Assembly: GCA_964354265.1 (NCBI GenBank)
Contig: CAYGYY010000028.1
Coordinates: 1-25,683 of the forward strand
Source: Fen731 sp964354265
GTDB taxonomy: Bacteria; Actinomycetota; Humimicrobiia; Humimicrobiales; Humimicrobiaceae
Reading direction: 5' to 3'
Length of the DNA: 25,683 nt
Positions within the stretch are counted from its first letter, which is position 1. Every line of letters starts with the position of its first letter. The translations under genes and the position numbers were made by a program. Of this stretch, positions 6,008-14,913 are shown one piece after another. The notes below the pieces were generated by a model. That model had not been told where the DNA came from, searched no databases, and saw only the letters and a program-made list of their open reading frames with translations.

Positions 6008-7681
6008 TTATTGCCTAATTATCCCTACTGCGCTTGTTTTAGAAATACCTGTTATTTCAATTTTTACCCTGTTGCCAATATGTTTTCTGCCATCAACAAT
6101 CTGGATGACATATCCTTCTACCCTTGAAAGAGCGTCTTTTCTATTATGTGAGTAAGGCTCTTCCGCTACAAGGTCGAGTATGTCTCCAATATTAAATGGC
6201 TTTGAAGCTTCCTTTATATCCAATGCTGTCCCCTCCGCCTCAACTACAAAAGCATCAAGCGCAAGATTCTCATCCCCTTTCACTGCAATATACTTTTTAG
6301 TCTGGAATTCAAGATTATGAAGATTCTGGCCGCCTTTTCCTATAATAAGAGATGCAATCGTTGGATGCAGCTTTATAAGGAATGCTTTTGCCTGGCTTTC
6401 CTTTGAAAGTTTCCTTATCTTTCTTTCTGTTTCAAGCCTGACTGTTTCCTCTGATTTTATAAATCCGGCGCCCCCACAGCAAGGGCATTGTTTACATAGC
6501 GTACCCATTATGCCGTCTGATACATTTTTCCTTGTCATTTCCAGGAGGCCGAGTTTTGAAAATGAAAGCACTTCGGTCTTTGTCTTATCTTTTTCAAGTA
6601 GCTGTTTAAACCTTGAGTATACTCGCTGCCTGTCTTCTTCGGTATTCATATCTATAAAATCAATTACTATAATACCGCCGATATCCCTCAACCTTAACTG
6701 GCTTGTTATCACCTCTGCAGCCTCAAGATTTGTTTTCAGGATTGTTTGAGCTGAATTACGGCCTGAAGTGTATTTACCCGTATTTACATCTATCGATGTC
6801 AGGGCTTCGCCATAATCAATGACAATAAATCCTCCGGATTTTAACCATACCTTTCTTTCGAGAGCGCTATCTATTATTTCGTTTACATTATACTCCTCAA
6901 AAAGATCGTTAGCGCCATGGTGCAGTACAATATTATTAAAGTTCATGCCTATGACTTTAAGATAGTGGATGATCTCTTTTTTCATTACTTTCTTGTCCAC
7001 ATAAATTGCGTCGAAATCCTCTGAAAAAATATCCCTTATGAGCCTTATCATGATAGGGTATTCCTGTTGTATCAGGAAAGGGTTTTTTGTAATTGTGGAT
7101 TTTTTCCTTATAAAGCTCCAGAGTTTTAAGAGCTGTTTAAGTTCTTTTTTTAACCTTGCTTTTGCGACATCCTTTGCTGCAGTCCTTATTATCAATCCAC
7201 AGTCTTTTGGTTTCATTTCTTCAGCTATGAGCCTCAGGGATTCCCTGTCTTTGCTTTCAACTTTTCTTGAGACTCCTATGCCGTCATTGAAAGGTGCAAG
7301 CACCAAATACCTGCCCGGAAGTGATATATAAGTAGTAAGCCTTGCGCCTTTGGTTTTCATAGGGTCTTTTGTAACCTGGACCAGGACCATCTGGTTAGGC
7401 TTCAATACATGATGTATCCTCCTGGTTATTTCATGCTTTTCCTCGAGCTCCATATCATAGGCTACCTCATTTATATAAAGGAAAGCATTTTTTTCCTCCC
7501 CGATATCAACAAAAGCAGCATCCAGACTGGATAATACGTTTTCAATTCGGCCAAGATAAATATTGCCTACAATTGATTTGCTTTTTTTTCGGTCAAAATA
7601 TAGCTGTATTACCTGTTTTGATTCGAGGATAGCCACTCTTGTCTCGTTCTTGTCTGAACTGACAAGCATTTCCATTGTCAA
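6008..7681 (-). CDS. rng: Ribonuclease G/E family endoribonuclease with C-terminal RNA-binding extension
   Basis: An endoribonuclease for rRNA maturation and mRNA decay. In 557 residues: S1 RNA-binding domain (about 37-120, GNIYLGRIENVLSSLDAAFVDIG), the RNase E/G catalytic core with Mg-binding aspartates in SIDVN (D298) and VIDFIDM (D341), and the zinc-link motif CPCCGGAG (399-406). The region after 430 contains an IIGKGGQNL loop (about 446-454) like a KH motif. A TRAM-like beta domain follows (about 498-557, GDILDLVAEEP ... GYVIQIVDGRKHIGNRVKIEITG). I recall this tail from other Gram-positive RNase G proteins, but not in E. coli RNase G. The start is TTG at 7681, with GAGAGG 7 nt upstream; an ATG two codons later (7675) is the alternative. 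It lies 79 bp after the TIGR03936 gene. Confidence 0.94.
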   Translation of the reverse strand: MTMEMLVSSDKNETRVAILESKQVIQLYFDRKKSKSIVGNIYLGRIENVLSSLDAAFVDIGEEKNAFLYINEVAYDMELEEKHEITRRIHHVLKPNQMVLVQVTKDPMKTKGARLTTYISLPGRYLVLAPFNDGIGVSRKVESKDRESLRLIAEEMKPKDCGLIIRTAAKDVAKARLKKELKQLLKLWSFIRKKSTITKNPFLIQQEYPIMIRLIRDIFSEDFDAIYVDKKVMKKEIIHYLKVIGMNFNNIVLHHGANDLFEEYNVNEIIDSALERKVWLKSGGFIVIDYGEALTSIDVNTGKYTSGRNSAQTILKTNLEAAEVITSQLRLRDIGGIIVIDFIDMNTEEDRQRVYSRFKQLLEKDKTKTEVLSFSKLGLLEMTRKNVSDGIMGTLCKQCPCCGGAGFIKSEETVRLETERKIRKLSKESQAKAFLIKLHPTIASLIIGKGGQNLHNLEFQTKKYIAVKGDENLALDAFVVEAEGTALDIKEASKPFNIGDILDLVAEEPYSHNRKDALSRVEGYVIQIVDGRKHIGNRVKIEITGISKTSAVGIIRQ

Positions 7682-7760
7682 TTTATTACCTCTCTATATA
7701 AAAACTTAATAAAAATATTAGATTAGAAATACTATTATAATACAATAATGACAAAAATAA

Positions 7761-8525
7761 TTAATCCCGCTTTTTAAACTTCAATATTTCAAGGGGATTC
7801 ACAAGTCCGCTATCAATAATAATAAATACCTCTGTTTTTTGTGCAGATATTATTTTCAGCTCATACTCCCTCAAAATCTCCTTAAGTTTTCCGGAGAATT
7901 CATTGAATTTAAAGATACTGTTATTCTTATTCTTAAAAATTTTAGCGTATCCATAAATTTTAAGAAGAATACTGCCCCCGGTGGAAGTTTTACTGAAAAT
8001 AAATTCAAATGAATGTATCGGACCAGTATTTATGGAAAAATCTCCCTCTTTGAAGCCCGGGCCAGGTTTTATACCTCCCGCCAATGTTTCTTCAAAACTT
8101 TTTTCAAAGCTGCTGTAACTCTCAGGTGTAATTTTCTTCATATCCTGGCAGACTATACTGGTTACCTGGAAATCATAAAGGACAAGACCGATTTCAGACA
8201 TAAGCGAGGGAGTCTTTGGGTCTGCATTTATTGAATCTGTTATCTTAAGATTTTCAGGCAATTGCTTATTAACTATTTTTAAAAATTCTTTTGCATCCAT
8301 GTTTTCAGCAAGTTCGATGTCACAGTATTCAGCAAGACTCTCAACGCCTAAAGGTATAGGATTGCTCAGGCTTACTCTTGGTTTAGGATTAAATCCGCAA
8401 CTATAAACACATTTGATACCTGCCCTTGCAAAAGCTCTTGAGAGCATTGTCAGAATATCAAGATGTGACAGATATTTTAATTCATTTTTTTTAAAAAACT
8501 TAAATCTTATTATTCCTTCCGGCAT
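7761..8525 (-). CDS. TIGR03936/DUF2344 family radical SAM-linked protein
   Basis: A 254-residue protein of unknown function from the family encoded beside, or fused to, TIGR03960-type radical SAM proteins. The N-terminus shows the family hallmarks: RFKFFKKNELKYLSHLD, then LSRAFARAGI and YSCGFNPKPRVSLSNPIPLGVES (about 41-63), and EYCDIEL shortly after. No catalytic motif is evident, and the second half is more divergent. It lies 40 bp after the radical SAM gene and 79 bp before rng; proximity to rng, rplU and rpmA is conserved in many Gram-positive genomes and suggests a role linked to RNA or ribosomes, which is inference only. Start ATG at 8525, with CAGGA just upstream. Confidence 0.88.
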   Translation of the reverse strand: MPEGIIRFKFFKKNELKYLSHLDILTMLSRAFARAGIKCVYSCGFNPKPRVSLSNPIPLGVESLAEYCDIELAENMDAKEFLKIVNKQLPENLKITDSINADPKTPSLMSEIGLVLYDFQVTSIVCQDMKKITPESYSSFEKSFEETLAGGIKPGPGFKEGDFSINTGPIHSFEFIFSKTSTGGSILLKIYGYAKIFKNKNNSIFKFNEFSGKLKEILREYELKIISAQKTEVFIIIDSGLVNPLEILKFKKRD

Positions 8526-8565
8526 TTTCCTGTATCAGATCCTCTCCTTTTGCGATTATTGTGCA

Positions 8566-10419
8566 TCAAAGACCCTTTGCAGCTTTATATTCCCGCAGGA
8601 AATATGATTTTTTTATCCCTGCATCAACAATATCCCAGGGCAGGATTTCTTCTTCCCCATAGCGCCGCTCAGTATAAAAACTGATATCTACTCCTGCTTT
8701 TAAGAAGCTCTCTACCCAGGTATTGAAATTAAAAAAATCAGTCCAGTTATCAAATTTTGCTCCTGTCCTCCAGGCCTCTTCAATCACATCAGATGTCCTG
8801 GAATCCCCTCTGGACAATGCGCACTCAATAAGGCTTTTCTGTGGGTTTGTCCAGTGAAGCTTCACAAACCTCTTTGGTATACCGGATGCAATAATACCAA
8901 ATTTGTATTCCAAATTCTTGATGCTTTCCTGAGGGCACCATTGAAAAGGAGTAAAAGGCTTGGGGATAAAAGCATTGATGCTGACATTCAGCATAAACCT
9001 GCCAATACTTCTTCCTGTAAGAGTCGATCTGGCAAGTGCAACTATCTTACGAATAAGTTCAAGTATTGAATAAATGTCTTCTTCAGTCTCAAATGGCAGT
9101 CCTATCATGAAGTATAGCTTGATTTTATCCCAACCCTTATGCATCGCAATACTTATACTATCAACCAGGTCACTTTCAGTTAAATCCTTTTTAATTTTAT
9201 CTCTCAGTCCCTGGCTTCCGGCTTCAGGCGCAAAAGTAAGGCCTGTTTTTCTTCCGCTTTGTATGAGGTGGGCAAGATCCAGGGTAAAGCTGTCCATTCT
9301 CAGGGAAGGCATTGAAATAGAGATTTTATCAAAACCCTCCGCACTCGTAACTTTCTTTAATAGACTTTCAATCCCCTTAAAATCAGAGGAAGAAAGAGAA
9401 GTAAAAGAAATCTCATCATAACCTGTTTTTTTTAGGCCTTCTATGCTTTCAGATACCAGTCTTTCCACATTTTTCTGCCGGACAGGCCTGTATATAAATC
9501 CCGCCTGGCAAAACCTGCAACTCCTGCTGCATCCTCTCATGATTTCTATATTTAGCCTGTCATGCACTGTCTGTATATTTGGTATTACCGGACTGTCTGC
9601 TCTGACCGCATCATCAAAATCCCTGAAAGTAGCTTTTCTAACCGTTTTCTTTACAGGGCTTTTAAAATCAAAACCTGCTACATTACCGCAGGGAGTGTAG
9701 TTTATTTTATAAAATTCTGGAACAAAAACTCCCTCTAACTGCGAAATAGAAAAAAGAAGTTTTTGCTTGAGACTGGCTTCCTCTTCACAGCAAACAGGCG
9801 ATATTCCTGTCTTATCCCCGCCAGGACTGTTGGCTATTTTGAAATCCCTAATGGCCCCTATTATTGCTGCTATTGTTTCTTCTCCATCGCCTATTACCAT
9901 GAAATCCATAAACTTGGAAAGCGGCCAGGGATTAAATGTCGATGACCCGCCGGCACAAACAATAGGGAAAATACTATGCCTTTTGTTGCTTGAGATTTCA
10001 AGACCTGAAAGGTCAAGCAAGTTTAAAATATTTGTATAGAGCATCTCATGGGCAGCATTGAATCCAATGAGATCGAAGTCATCAAGGAATATCCTGTTTT
10101 CAAGGGAAAAAAGCTTAACCATGTTATCCCTGAGCTTTTTTTCAAAATCCGTCCAGGGCGCAAAAGCTCTTTCAGCAGTCGCAAAGGGGTAACTATTTAT
10201 TACATTATATAGTATCTGGAGCCCAAGGTTCGACATCCCTACTTCATAAGTGTCCGGGAAGATAAGGCATGAAAGTATTGTTCCAGGATTATTCTTTATA
10301 TAATCCAGGCTTTTACTCTTAGTGCCTATTTCACTATCTATGTACCTGCCGGGTTTTTCGATTCCTTCCAGCAGCTCTTCAAGCTCATTAAAGCTCAGGG
10401 ATTTTATTCTGCGAATCAT
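8566..10419 (-). CDS. TIGR03960 family B12-binding-type radical SAM protein
   Basis: A 617-residue enzyme of unknown reaction. The N-terminal half has the cobalamin-binding-like fold (LIFPDTYEVGMSNLGLQIL, FDLIGFNAAHEM, CAGGSSTFNPWPLSKF, VIGDGEE). The radical SAM core begins with the cluster motif MRGCSRSCRFCQAG (Cys 297, 301 and 304; CxxxCxxC), followed by TGYDEISFTSLSSSDF, LTFAPEAGSQGLRDKI and a KLYFMIGLPFETEEDI segment, typical of this superfamily. The C-terminus carries the family's conserved LHWTNPQKSLIE and YGEEEILPWD blocks. Start ATG at 10419 with GGCAGGT just upstream. It lies 28 bp after rodA. The DUF2344 partner is a separate gene immediately downstream instead of fused as in some bacteria. 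Confidence 0.9.
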   Translation of the reverse strand: MIRRIKSLSFNELEELLEGIEKPGRYIDSEIGTKSKSLDYIKNNPGTILSCLIFPDTYEVGMSNLGLQILYNVINSYPFATAERAFAPWTDFEKKLRDNMVKLFSLENRIFLDDFDLIGFNAAHEMLYTNILNLLDLSGLEISSNKRHSIFPIVCAGGSSTFNPWPLSKFMDFMVIGDGEETIAAIIGAIRDFKIANSPGGDKTGISPVCCEEEASLKQKLLFSISQLEGVFVPEFYKINYTPCGNVAGFDFKSPVKKTVRKATFRDFDDAVRADSPVIPNIQTVHDRLNIEIMRGCSRSCRFCQAGFIYRPVRQKNVERLVSESIEGLKKTGYDEISFTSLSSSDFKGIESLLKKVTSAEGFDKISISMPSLRMDSFTLDLAHLIQSGRKTGLTFAPEAGSQGLRDKIKKDLTESDLVDSISIAMHKGWDKIKLYFMIGLPFETEEDIYSILELIRKIVALARSTLTGRSIGRFMLNVSINAFIPKPFTPFQWCPQESIKNLEYKFGIIASGIPKRFVKLHWTNPQKSLIECALSRGDSRTSDVIEEAWRTGAKFDNWTDFFNFNTWVESFLKAGVDISFYTERRYGEEEILPWDIVDAGIKKSYFLREYKAAKGL

Positions 10420-10447
10420 TTACCTGCCAAATGTATTTAACGACCTG

Positions 10448-11656
10448 TTAATCGAAATCGTCATATGCTATTTCATAATTTGTGCGCAATTCCCTCCTCA
10501 TGTACACATTTTCGACGAGGGCTACCCCGAGGAAAATGGCAAGAAGGTTTGAACCTCCATAGCTTAAGAATGGGAGGGGGATTCCAATAACGGGCATTAT
10601 GCCGATGGTCATTCCTATATTTATGACACTCTGAGTAAGTATTATAAACCCTATTCCACCAGCAATCAGCTTTCCGAAACTGTTACCGGCATTTGCAGCA
10701 ACATAAAAACATCGCCATATTATGACAGCAATTACGATTATTACAAGAACTGCACCAAAAAACCCTATTTCTTCCCCTATTACAGAGAAAATAAAATCGG
10801 TATGATGCTCAGGAACATAACTCATATTTGTCTGTTTTCCGAGAAATAGACCTTTCCCCCAAAGACCCCCCGACCCTACAGCAAGCTTGGATTGGAAAAG
10901 GTTATAACCTATGCCCTGTCTCTCTATATCAGGTTTAAGAAAGACCAGTATCCTGTCAAGCTGGTATTGTTTGATGAGACCGGATTGGATGGCTGCAAAA
11001 AAACCTCCAACAGTTACAGCCAGGATACCAAAAAAATAAAGAAGGTTTGCTCCTGAAATAAAGAGCATCCCCATATAAGTCATAAAAAAAATAAGAGCAG
11101 TGCCATAATCAGGTTCCAGCAGGACAAGTATAATTGTTGCAGATGCTGCCAGAAGGGAAAATGCTACTTTTTTAAAGCCGACACGTTCAACCTTTTCCCT
11201 TGGCCATTTAGATAGGATAGTTGCAATTACCATAACCATTAATATTTTAGCAAGCTCTGAAGGCTGGGCATTGAAGAATTTCAAATCCAGCCAGCTCCTG
11301 GAATTATTAACTTCATACCCAAAAATAAGGACTGCTATAAGCATAATTATAGAAAAGGAAAGAAAGACCCACCAGAAACGCGCAAGGGCCCTGTAATTAA
11401 TGAATTGCAGAAGGACAAAAACAACTATTGCACCAATGAGCCAGTATCCCTGTCTTTTAAAATAAAACATAGGGTCCGCCACTCCGTCAGGCATGCTATA
11501 TTTTGTTGCGCTGTATATTATCAGCACACCAAATCCTGCGAGAAGAAAGACTGCAATGGGAAGAATCAGGTCAAAATTAAACCTGCTCTTTTTTCCTTCA
11601 TCCTCCAGTATTATATTCTTGCCATTTAAATAGCTTTTTTTTGCTGAGTCCTGCAT
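10448..11656 (-). CDS. rodA: Rod-shape peptidoglycan glycosyltransferase RodA (SEDS family)
   Basis: A polytopic membrane polymerase that makes glycan strands from lipid II during cell elongation with PBP2. The 402-residue protein has about ten membrane segments and SEDS hallmarks: LKFFNAQPSELAKI, EPDYGTALIFF, GYNLFQSKLAVGSGGLWGKG, PEHHTDFIFSVIGEEIGF and PFLSYGGSNLLA. These favour RodA over FtsW because of the direct coupling to mrdA, 5 bp upstream. A hydrophilic N-terminus of about 25 residues precedes the first helix. Start ATG at 11656. Confidence 0.95.
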   Translation of the reverse strand: MQDSAKKSYLNGKNIILEDEGKKSRFNFDLILPIAVFLLAGFGVLIIYSATKYSMPDGVADPMFYFKRQGYWLIGAIVVFVLLQFINYRALARFWWVFLSFSIIMLIAVLIFGYEVNNSRSWLDLKFFNAQPSELAKILMVMVIATILSKWPREKVERVGFKKVAFSLLAASATIILVLLEPDYGTALIFFMTYMGMLFISGANLLYFFGILAVTVGGFFAAIQSGLIKQYQLDRILVFLKPDIERQGIGYNLFQSKLAVGSGGLWGKGLFLGKQTNMSYVPEHHTDFIFSVIGEEIGFFGAVLVIIVIAVIIWRCFYVAANAGNSFGKLIAGGIGFIILTQSVINIGMTIGIMPVIGIPLPFLSYGGSNLLAIFLGVALVENVYMRRELRTNYEIAYDDFD

Positions 11657-11661
11657 TTTTA

Positions 11662-13521
11662 TTACTCATCCCCCAGGTCAAAAAGGTATTCATATATTTT
11701 TTCGGCAATAGGTGCAGCAGATCTCGAGCCTCCGCCTGACTGTTCCAGCATAACGACTATTATATATTGCGGATTTCCTATCGGGGCATAGGTTACAAAC
11801 CAGCCATAATCCTGTTTTCCTATAACTTCAGCAGTGCCAGTCTTTCCTGCTACCGGTATCTCTTTTAAGGGAAATCCTAAAAATCTGCCTGCTGCTGTAC
11901 CCTGGGATACGACCTTCTCCATCCCCTGTTCTATCAGTTCCATATAATCAAAATTCAAATCAAGATCCGGAGGTTTATTTTCTCCAAGTTTCGCAATTAC
12001 TTCGCCTTCTTCACCCCGGACTTCCAGACCTAAATGCGGGGTATTTTTAAGTCCTCTGTTCACAAGAATTGAATATGCTTCTGCCATCTGGAGCGGGGTT
12101 GTTAAAAGATCGCCCTGTCCTATAGCCATATTTACAGTGTCTCCAGGGAACCAGACGGTATTGTCTTTCTGCTCTTTGAAGTATTCTTTTTTCCATTCCT
12201 TATCAGGCACCACGCCCGGATCCTCATAAGGCAGGTCGACTCCGGTAATGCTTCCAAAACCAAATAACCCTGCATATTTTTGCAACAGCTCCTCTGAATT
12301 ATTGTTCTTTGCAAAAAGTTCGTAACCTACCTCATAAAAGTAAATGTCACAGGAATTCTGGATAGCGCTTATAATATTCATAGCTCCATGCCCGCTTTTT
12401 GCCCAGCACCATTTTGGATAATCATCGCCAAGCCCTGTCCATATTCCCCTGCAGGTTATATACCTGCCTTTATTGACAACTTCTTCAGCCAACCCGGAAT
12501 ATGCTGTAACAAGTTTAAAAACTGAGCCTGGTGGATAGCCCATTACTGCCCGGTTATTCAGTGGAAACTCGTTTTTGGGATCATTTAAAAAAGCCCAGTC
12601 ATATGAAGATATCCCGCCCGTAAATATTGACGGGTCATATGTCGGATAACTTGCCATTGACAATATTTCGCAGCTTTTGGCATCCAGCACGACTACTGCG
12701 CCTCCCGGCACTTTATAATTTTCATCCGAATCAGGGACTTTCTGCTGCCTTATTTCAAATATAGAGCTTGCCAGTATTTCTTCGACTTCTTTCTGGAGGT
12801 CTATGTCTATGGTAAGATACATGTCATTTCCCGGTGTATAAGGTATTTCCTCTATTATGCTTTTCGGTTTCCCTATAGGGTCCACCTCATAAGTTACCTT
12901 GCCTTTATTTCCCTTTAAAACCTGCTCATAAACAGCTTCGATTCCCGATAATCCTATCTGGTCACCACCTTCATAACCAACACTATACTGGCTGGATTTA
13001 AGTTTTTCTTCATCTATTTCACCAGTATAACCAAGTATATGAGCGGCAAGTCCTCCATATTCATATTCCCTTAAAAATATATCGACTATTTCAACCCCCG
13101 GCAACTTACTGCTATTTTCTTTAAAGTAAATAAGGGTACCATAGTCGATATTTTGCTTTAAAATAACTCTTTCAAGGTAAGTTATATTACTCTTATTAAG
13201 CTTGTTATAAAGGTCTGACTTGAAAAGGCCCAGTTTACTGCATAATATATCTATTACTTCCTCATTCTCGAGAACAATTCTCGGGTCTACTGCAACAGCA
13301 GGCATCGGTATGCTCTTTACAAGCAGTTTTCCATTTCTATCATAAATATTGCCCCTGGGCGCAGGGACGCTTTTTGACCTTAATATACTTTCCTGGGCTT
13401 CCTGGGCATAAATCTCCCCACTCATGACCTGTAAAAAATACAACCTCACCATAAGGCCGGCCATCAGTATAATAAGGAAATATATGACAAATTTAAGCCT
13501 TGTCTTTGAAGATAAATCCAA
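11662..13521 (-). CDS. mrdA: Penicillin-binding protein 2 (elongation transpeptidase)
   Basis: Class B penicillin-binding protein that cross-links peptidoglycan on the outer face of the membrane during elongation. 619 residues: short cytoplasmic N-terminus, one membrane anchor (about 10-31), pedestal domain with PRGNIYDRNG (55-64), and a transpeptidase domain with SVFK (catalytic Ser333 and Lys336), SCD (390-392; the SxD form common in PBP2) and KTGTAEV (560-566). The start is TTG at 13521 with AGGA 5 nt upstream; later Met codons would destroy the anchor. It overlaps the 3' end of mreD by 29 bp and is followed by rodA after 5 bp, so the partner proteins are translationally linked. Confidence 0.96.
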   Translation of the reverse strand: MDLSSKTRLKFVIYFLIILMAGLMVRLYFLQVMSGEIYAQEAQESILRSKSVPAPRGNIYDRNGKLLVKSIPMPAVAVDPRIVLENEEVIDILCSKLGLFKSDLYNKLNKSNITYLERVILKQNIDYGTLIYFKENSSKLPGVEIVDIFLREYEYGGLAAHILGYTGEIDEEKLKSSQYSVGYEGGDQIGLSGIEAVYEQVLKGNKGKVTYEVDPIGKPKSIIEEIPYTPGNDMYLTIDIDLQKEVEEILASSIFEIRQQKVPDSDENYKVPGGAVVVLDAKSCEILSMASYPTYDPSIFTGGISSYDWAFLNDPKNEFPLNNRAVMGYPPGSVFKLVTAYSGLAEEVVNKGRYITCRGIWTGLGDDYPKWCWAKSGHGAMNIISAIQNSCDIYFYEVGYELFAKNNNSEELLQKYAGLFGFGSITGVDLPYEDPGVVPDKEWKKEYFKEQKDNTVWFPGDTVNMAIGQGDLLTTPLQMAEAYSILVNRGLKNTPHLGLEVRGEEGEVIAKLGENKPPDLDLNFDYMELIEQGMEKVVSQGTAAGRFLGFPLKEIPVAGKTGTAEVIGKQDYGWFVTYAPIGNPQYIIVVMLEQSGGGSRSAAPIAEKIYEYLFDLGDE

Positions 13522-14011
13522 TTTCTTCCTTTCTTTCGCGTCCGACGCTTAATACCGGAAAAAGTATAAACATTGCAAGGATATTGAAAACCGGGTTGAC
13601 TAACATTTCAAATCCCAGCTCCACAGGATTTGCATTAAAGTTAAAAAGATAATAAATACCACTTACAAACAAAAGGTTCACCTCTGTCACTAATAACACT
13701 AGCAGCATATTCGTAAGAGTATTCCTTTTGAACCCTATGCCTATTATCCTGCTGACTATGAATGCATTAAGCGCATACAGCAATGCGCTCACGCCGATTA
13801 TACTTCCGACCATCAGGTCAAGCAGCAGTCCGGCAATAAAACCATAGATAAGCCCGTATATCTCTCCATCAAAGATGGTGATGCCAATTATAGCAACAAG
13901 CACAATATCTATGCTTATATTTATCAGCTTAAAATTCTCAAAAAATGCAAGCTGGAGCAATATGCAAATCAGTAATATTACAAAATTTAAAATCCTGAAA
14001 ATTGTTTTCAT
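13493..14011 (-). CDS. mreD: Rod shape-determining protein MreD
   Basis: A small integral membrane component of the elongasome. 172 residues, almost entirely hydrophobic with five or six predicted helices, including the family-typical GLIYGFIAGLLLDLMVGSIIGVSAL block near the middle (about 53-77; GFIAGLLLD is the key part). The C-terminal tail is basic and charged (GRERKEEIGFIF). Start ATG at 14011 with only a weak ribosome-binding site, suggesting coupling to mreC 32 bp upstream. The end overlaps mrdA by 29 bp. Confidence 0.9.
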   Translation of the reverse strand: MKTIFRILNFVILLICILLQLAFFENFKLINISIDIVLVAIIGITIFDGEIYGLIYGFIAGLLLDLMVGSIIGVSALLYALNAFIVSRIIGIGFKRNTLTNMLLVLLVTEVNLLFVSGIYYLFNFNANPVELGFEMLVNPVFNILAMFILFPVLSVGRERKEEIGFIFKDKA

Positions 14012-14043
14012 TATCTGGATTCTTTATATATTTTTTAAATTAT

Positions 14044-14856
14044 TCAATCCTTTATTACAATAACATGCTCAAGTGTTTTATAATCCGCAAAGGGCTCCAC
14101 TTCTATCTGGGAATAAGGGTTCTTATCTGAAACGCTCACGCTTTTAACCCTGCCTATCAAGATTTCTGCAGGGATATTCTCCCCGAACTCGGATGTTACC
14201 AGTATATCACCCTTAAAAACCTCTTCATCTTTTGCAATATAATTAAGATAAACTGATTTATTTGTACTGCCTTCTACCGTACCAAGTTTTCTTGAAGATA
14301 ATAACCTGGCGCCCAAACTACTTTGCGGATCATTTAATAATCTTACCTGGCTGGTATTGTTTGAAGTGAATATGACTACCCCAATAAGTCCCTGGTCATT
14401 TGCAACTGCCATCCCTTCCATTATACCGCTGCTGCTGCCTTCGTTGATGGTAACTTCTGATTGCCATTTGTTCTCATAATAACCTATCACTTTTGCAGCG
14501 ATATTTTCATGTTCCTCCCTCAACTGCATTTCCAGAAGCCTTCTCAATGAGTCATTCTCTACCTTAAGATTGATGTTTTCACTGTAGTCTTTCATAAGCG
14601 CGGCATTTGATTTCTGCAGGGTTTCATTTTTTTCCCTAAGCATAAAATAATCCCTGATATTTACAAAAAAATGGGTTACAGGCCTGAAAAAAAGGTAGGT
14701 CTTTTCCTGGACAGGCTCGAAAACATCAAGGGTAACAGATCTTGCATTTTTAAAAATACCAGAATCTTTAAAACTGACAGTGATTACAATTATGCATATT
14801 ACTACTATTATAGATAAAATAATTATATTTCTGAGATTTTTTCTTGCTGGAGTCAT
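14044..14856 (-). CDS. mreC: Rod shape-determining protein MreC
   Basis: Bitopic membrane scaffold that connects cytoplasmic MreB to PBP2 outside. 270 residues: short cytoplasmic basic start (MTPARKNLRN), one membrane helix (about 11-28), a coiled coil (about 70-112, with LREKNETLQKSNAALM), then the double beta-barrel region containing VIGYYENKWQSEVTINEGSSSGI, GLIGVVIFTSNNTSQV and LLNDPQSSLGAR. The length is usual for the family. It is 57 bp after mreB and 32 bp before mreD. Start ATG at 14856; no clear Shine-Dalgarno in an AT-rich leader. Confidence 0.93.
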   Translation of the reverse strand: MTPARKNLRNIIILSIIVVICIIVITVSFKDSGIFKNARSVTLDVFEPVQEKTYLFFRPVTHFFVNIRDYFMLREKNETLQKSNAALMKDYSENINLKVENDSLRRLLEMQLREEHENIAAKVIGYYENKWQSEVTINEGSSSGIMEGMAVANDQGLIGVVIFTSNNTSQVRLLNDPQSSLGARLLSSRKLGTVEGSTNKSVYLNYIAKDEEVFKGDILVTSEFGENIPAEILIGRVKSVSVSDKNPYSQIEVEPFADYKTLEHVIVIKD

Positions 14857-14913
14857 ATATATAAAAAATAAATTTAACCATGATAGAAATTTTTTAAATA
14901 AACAAAAACATCT

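Noticed and set aside
7682..7760. Promoter for rng in the TIGR03936-rng gap
   Set aside because: TTGTCA is present on the minus strand, but its best -10 at 17 nt is TATTTC and the nearby TATAAT is too close (9 nt); not convincing.
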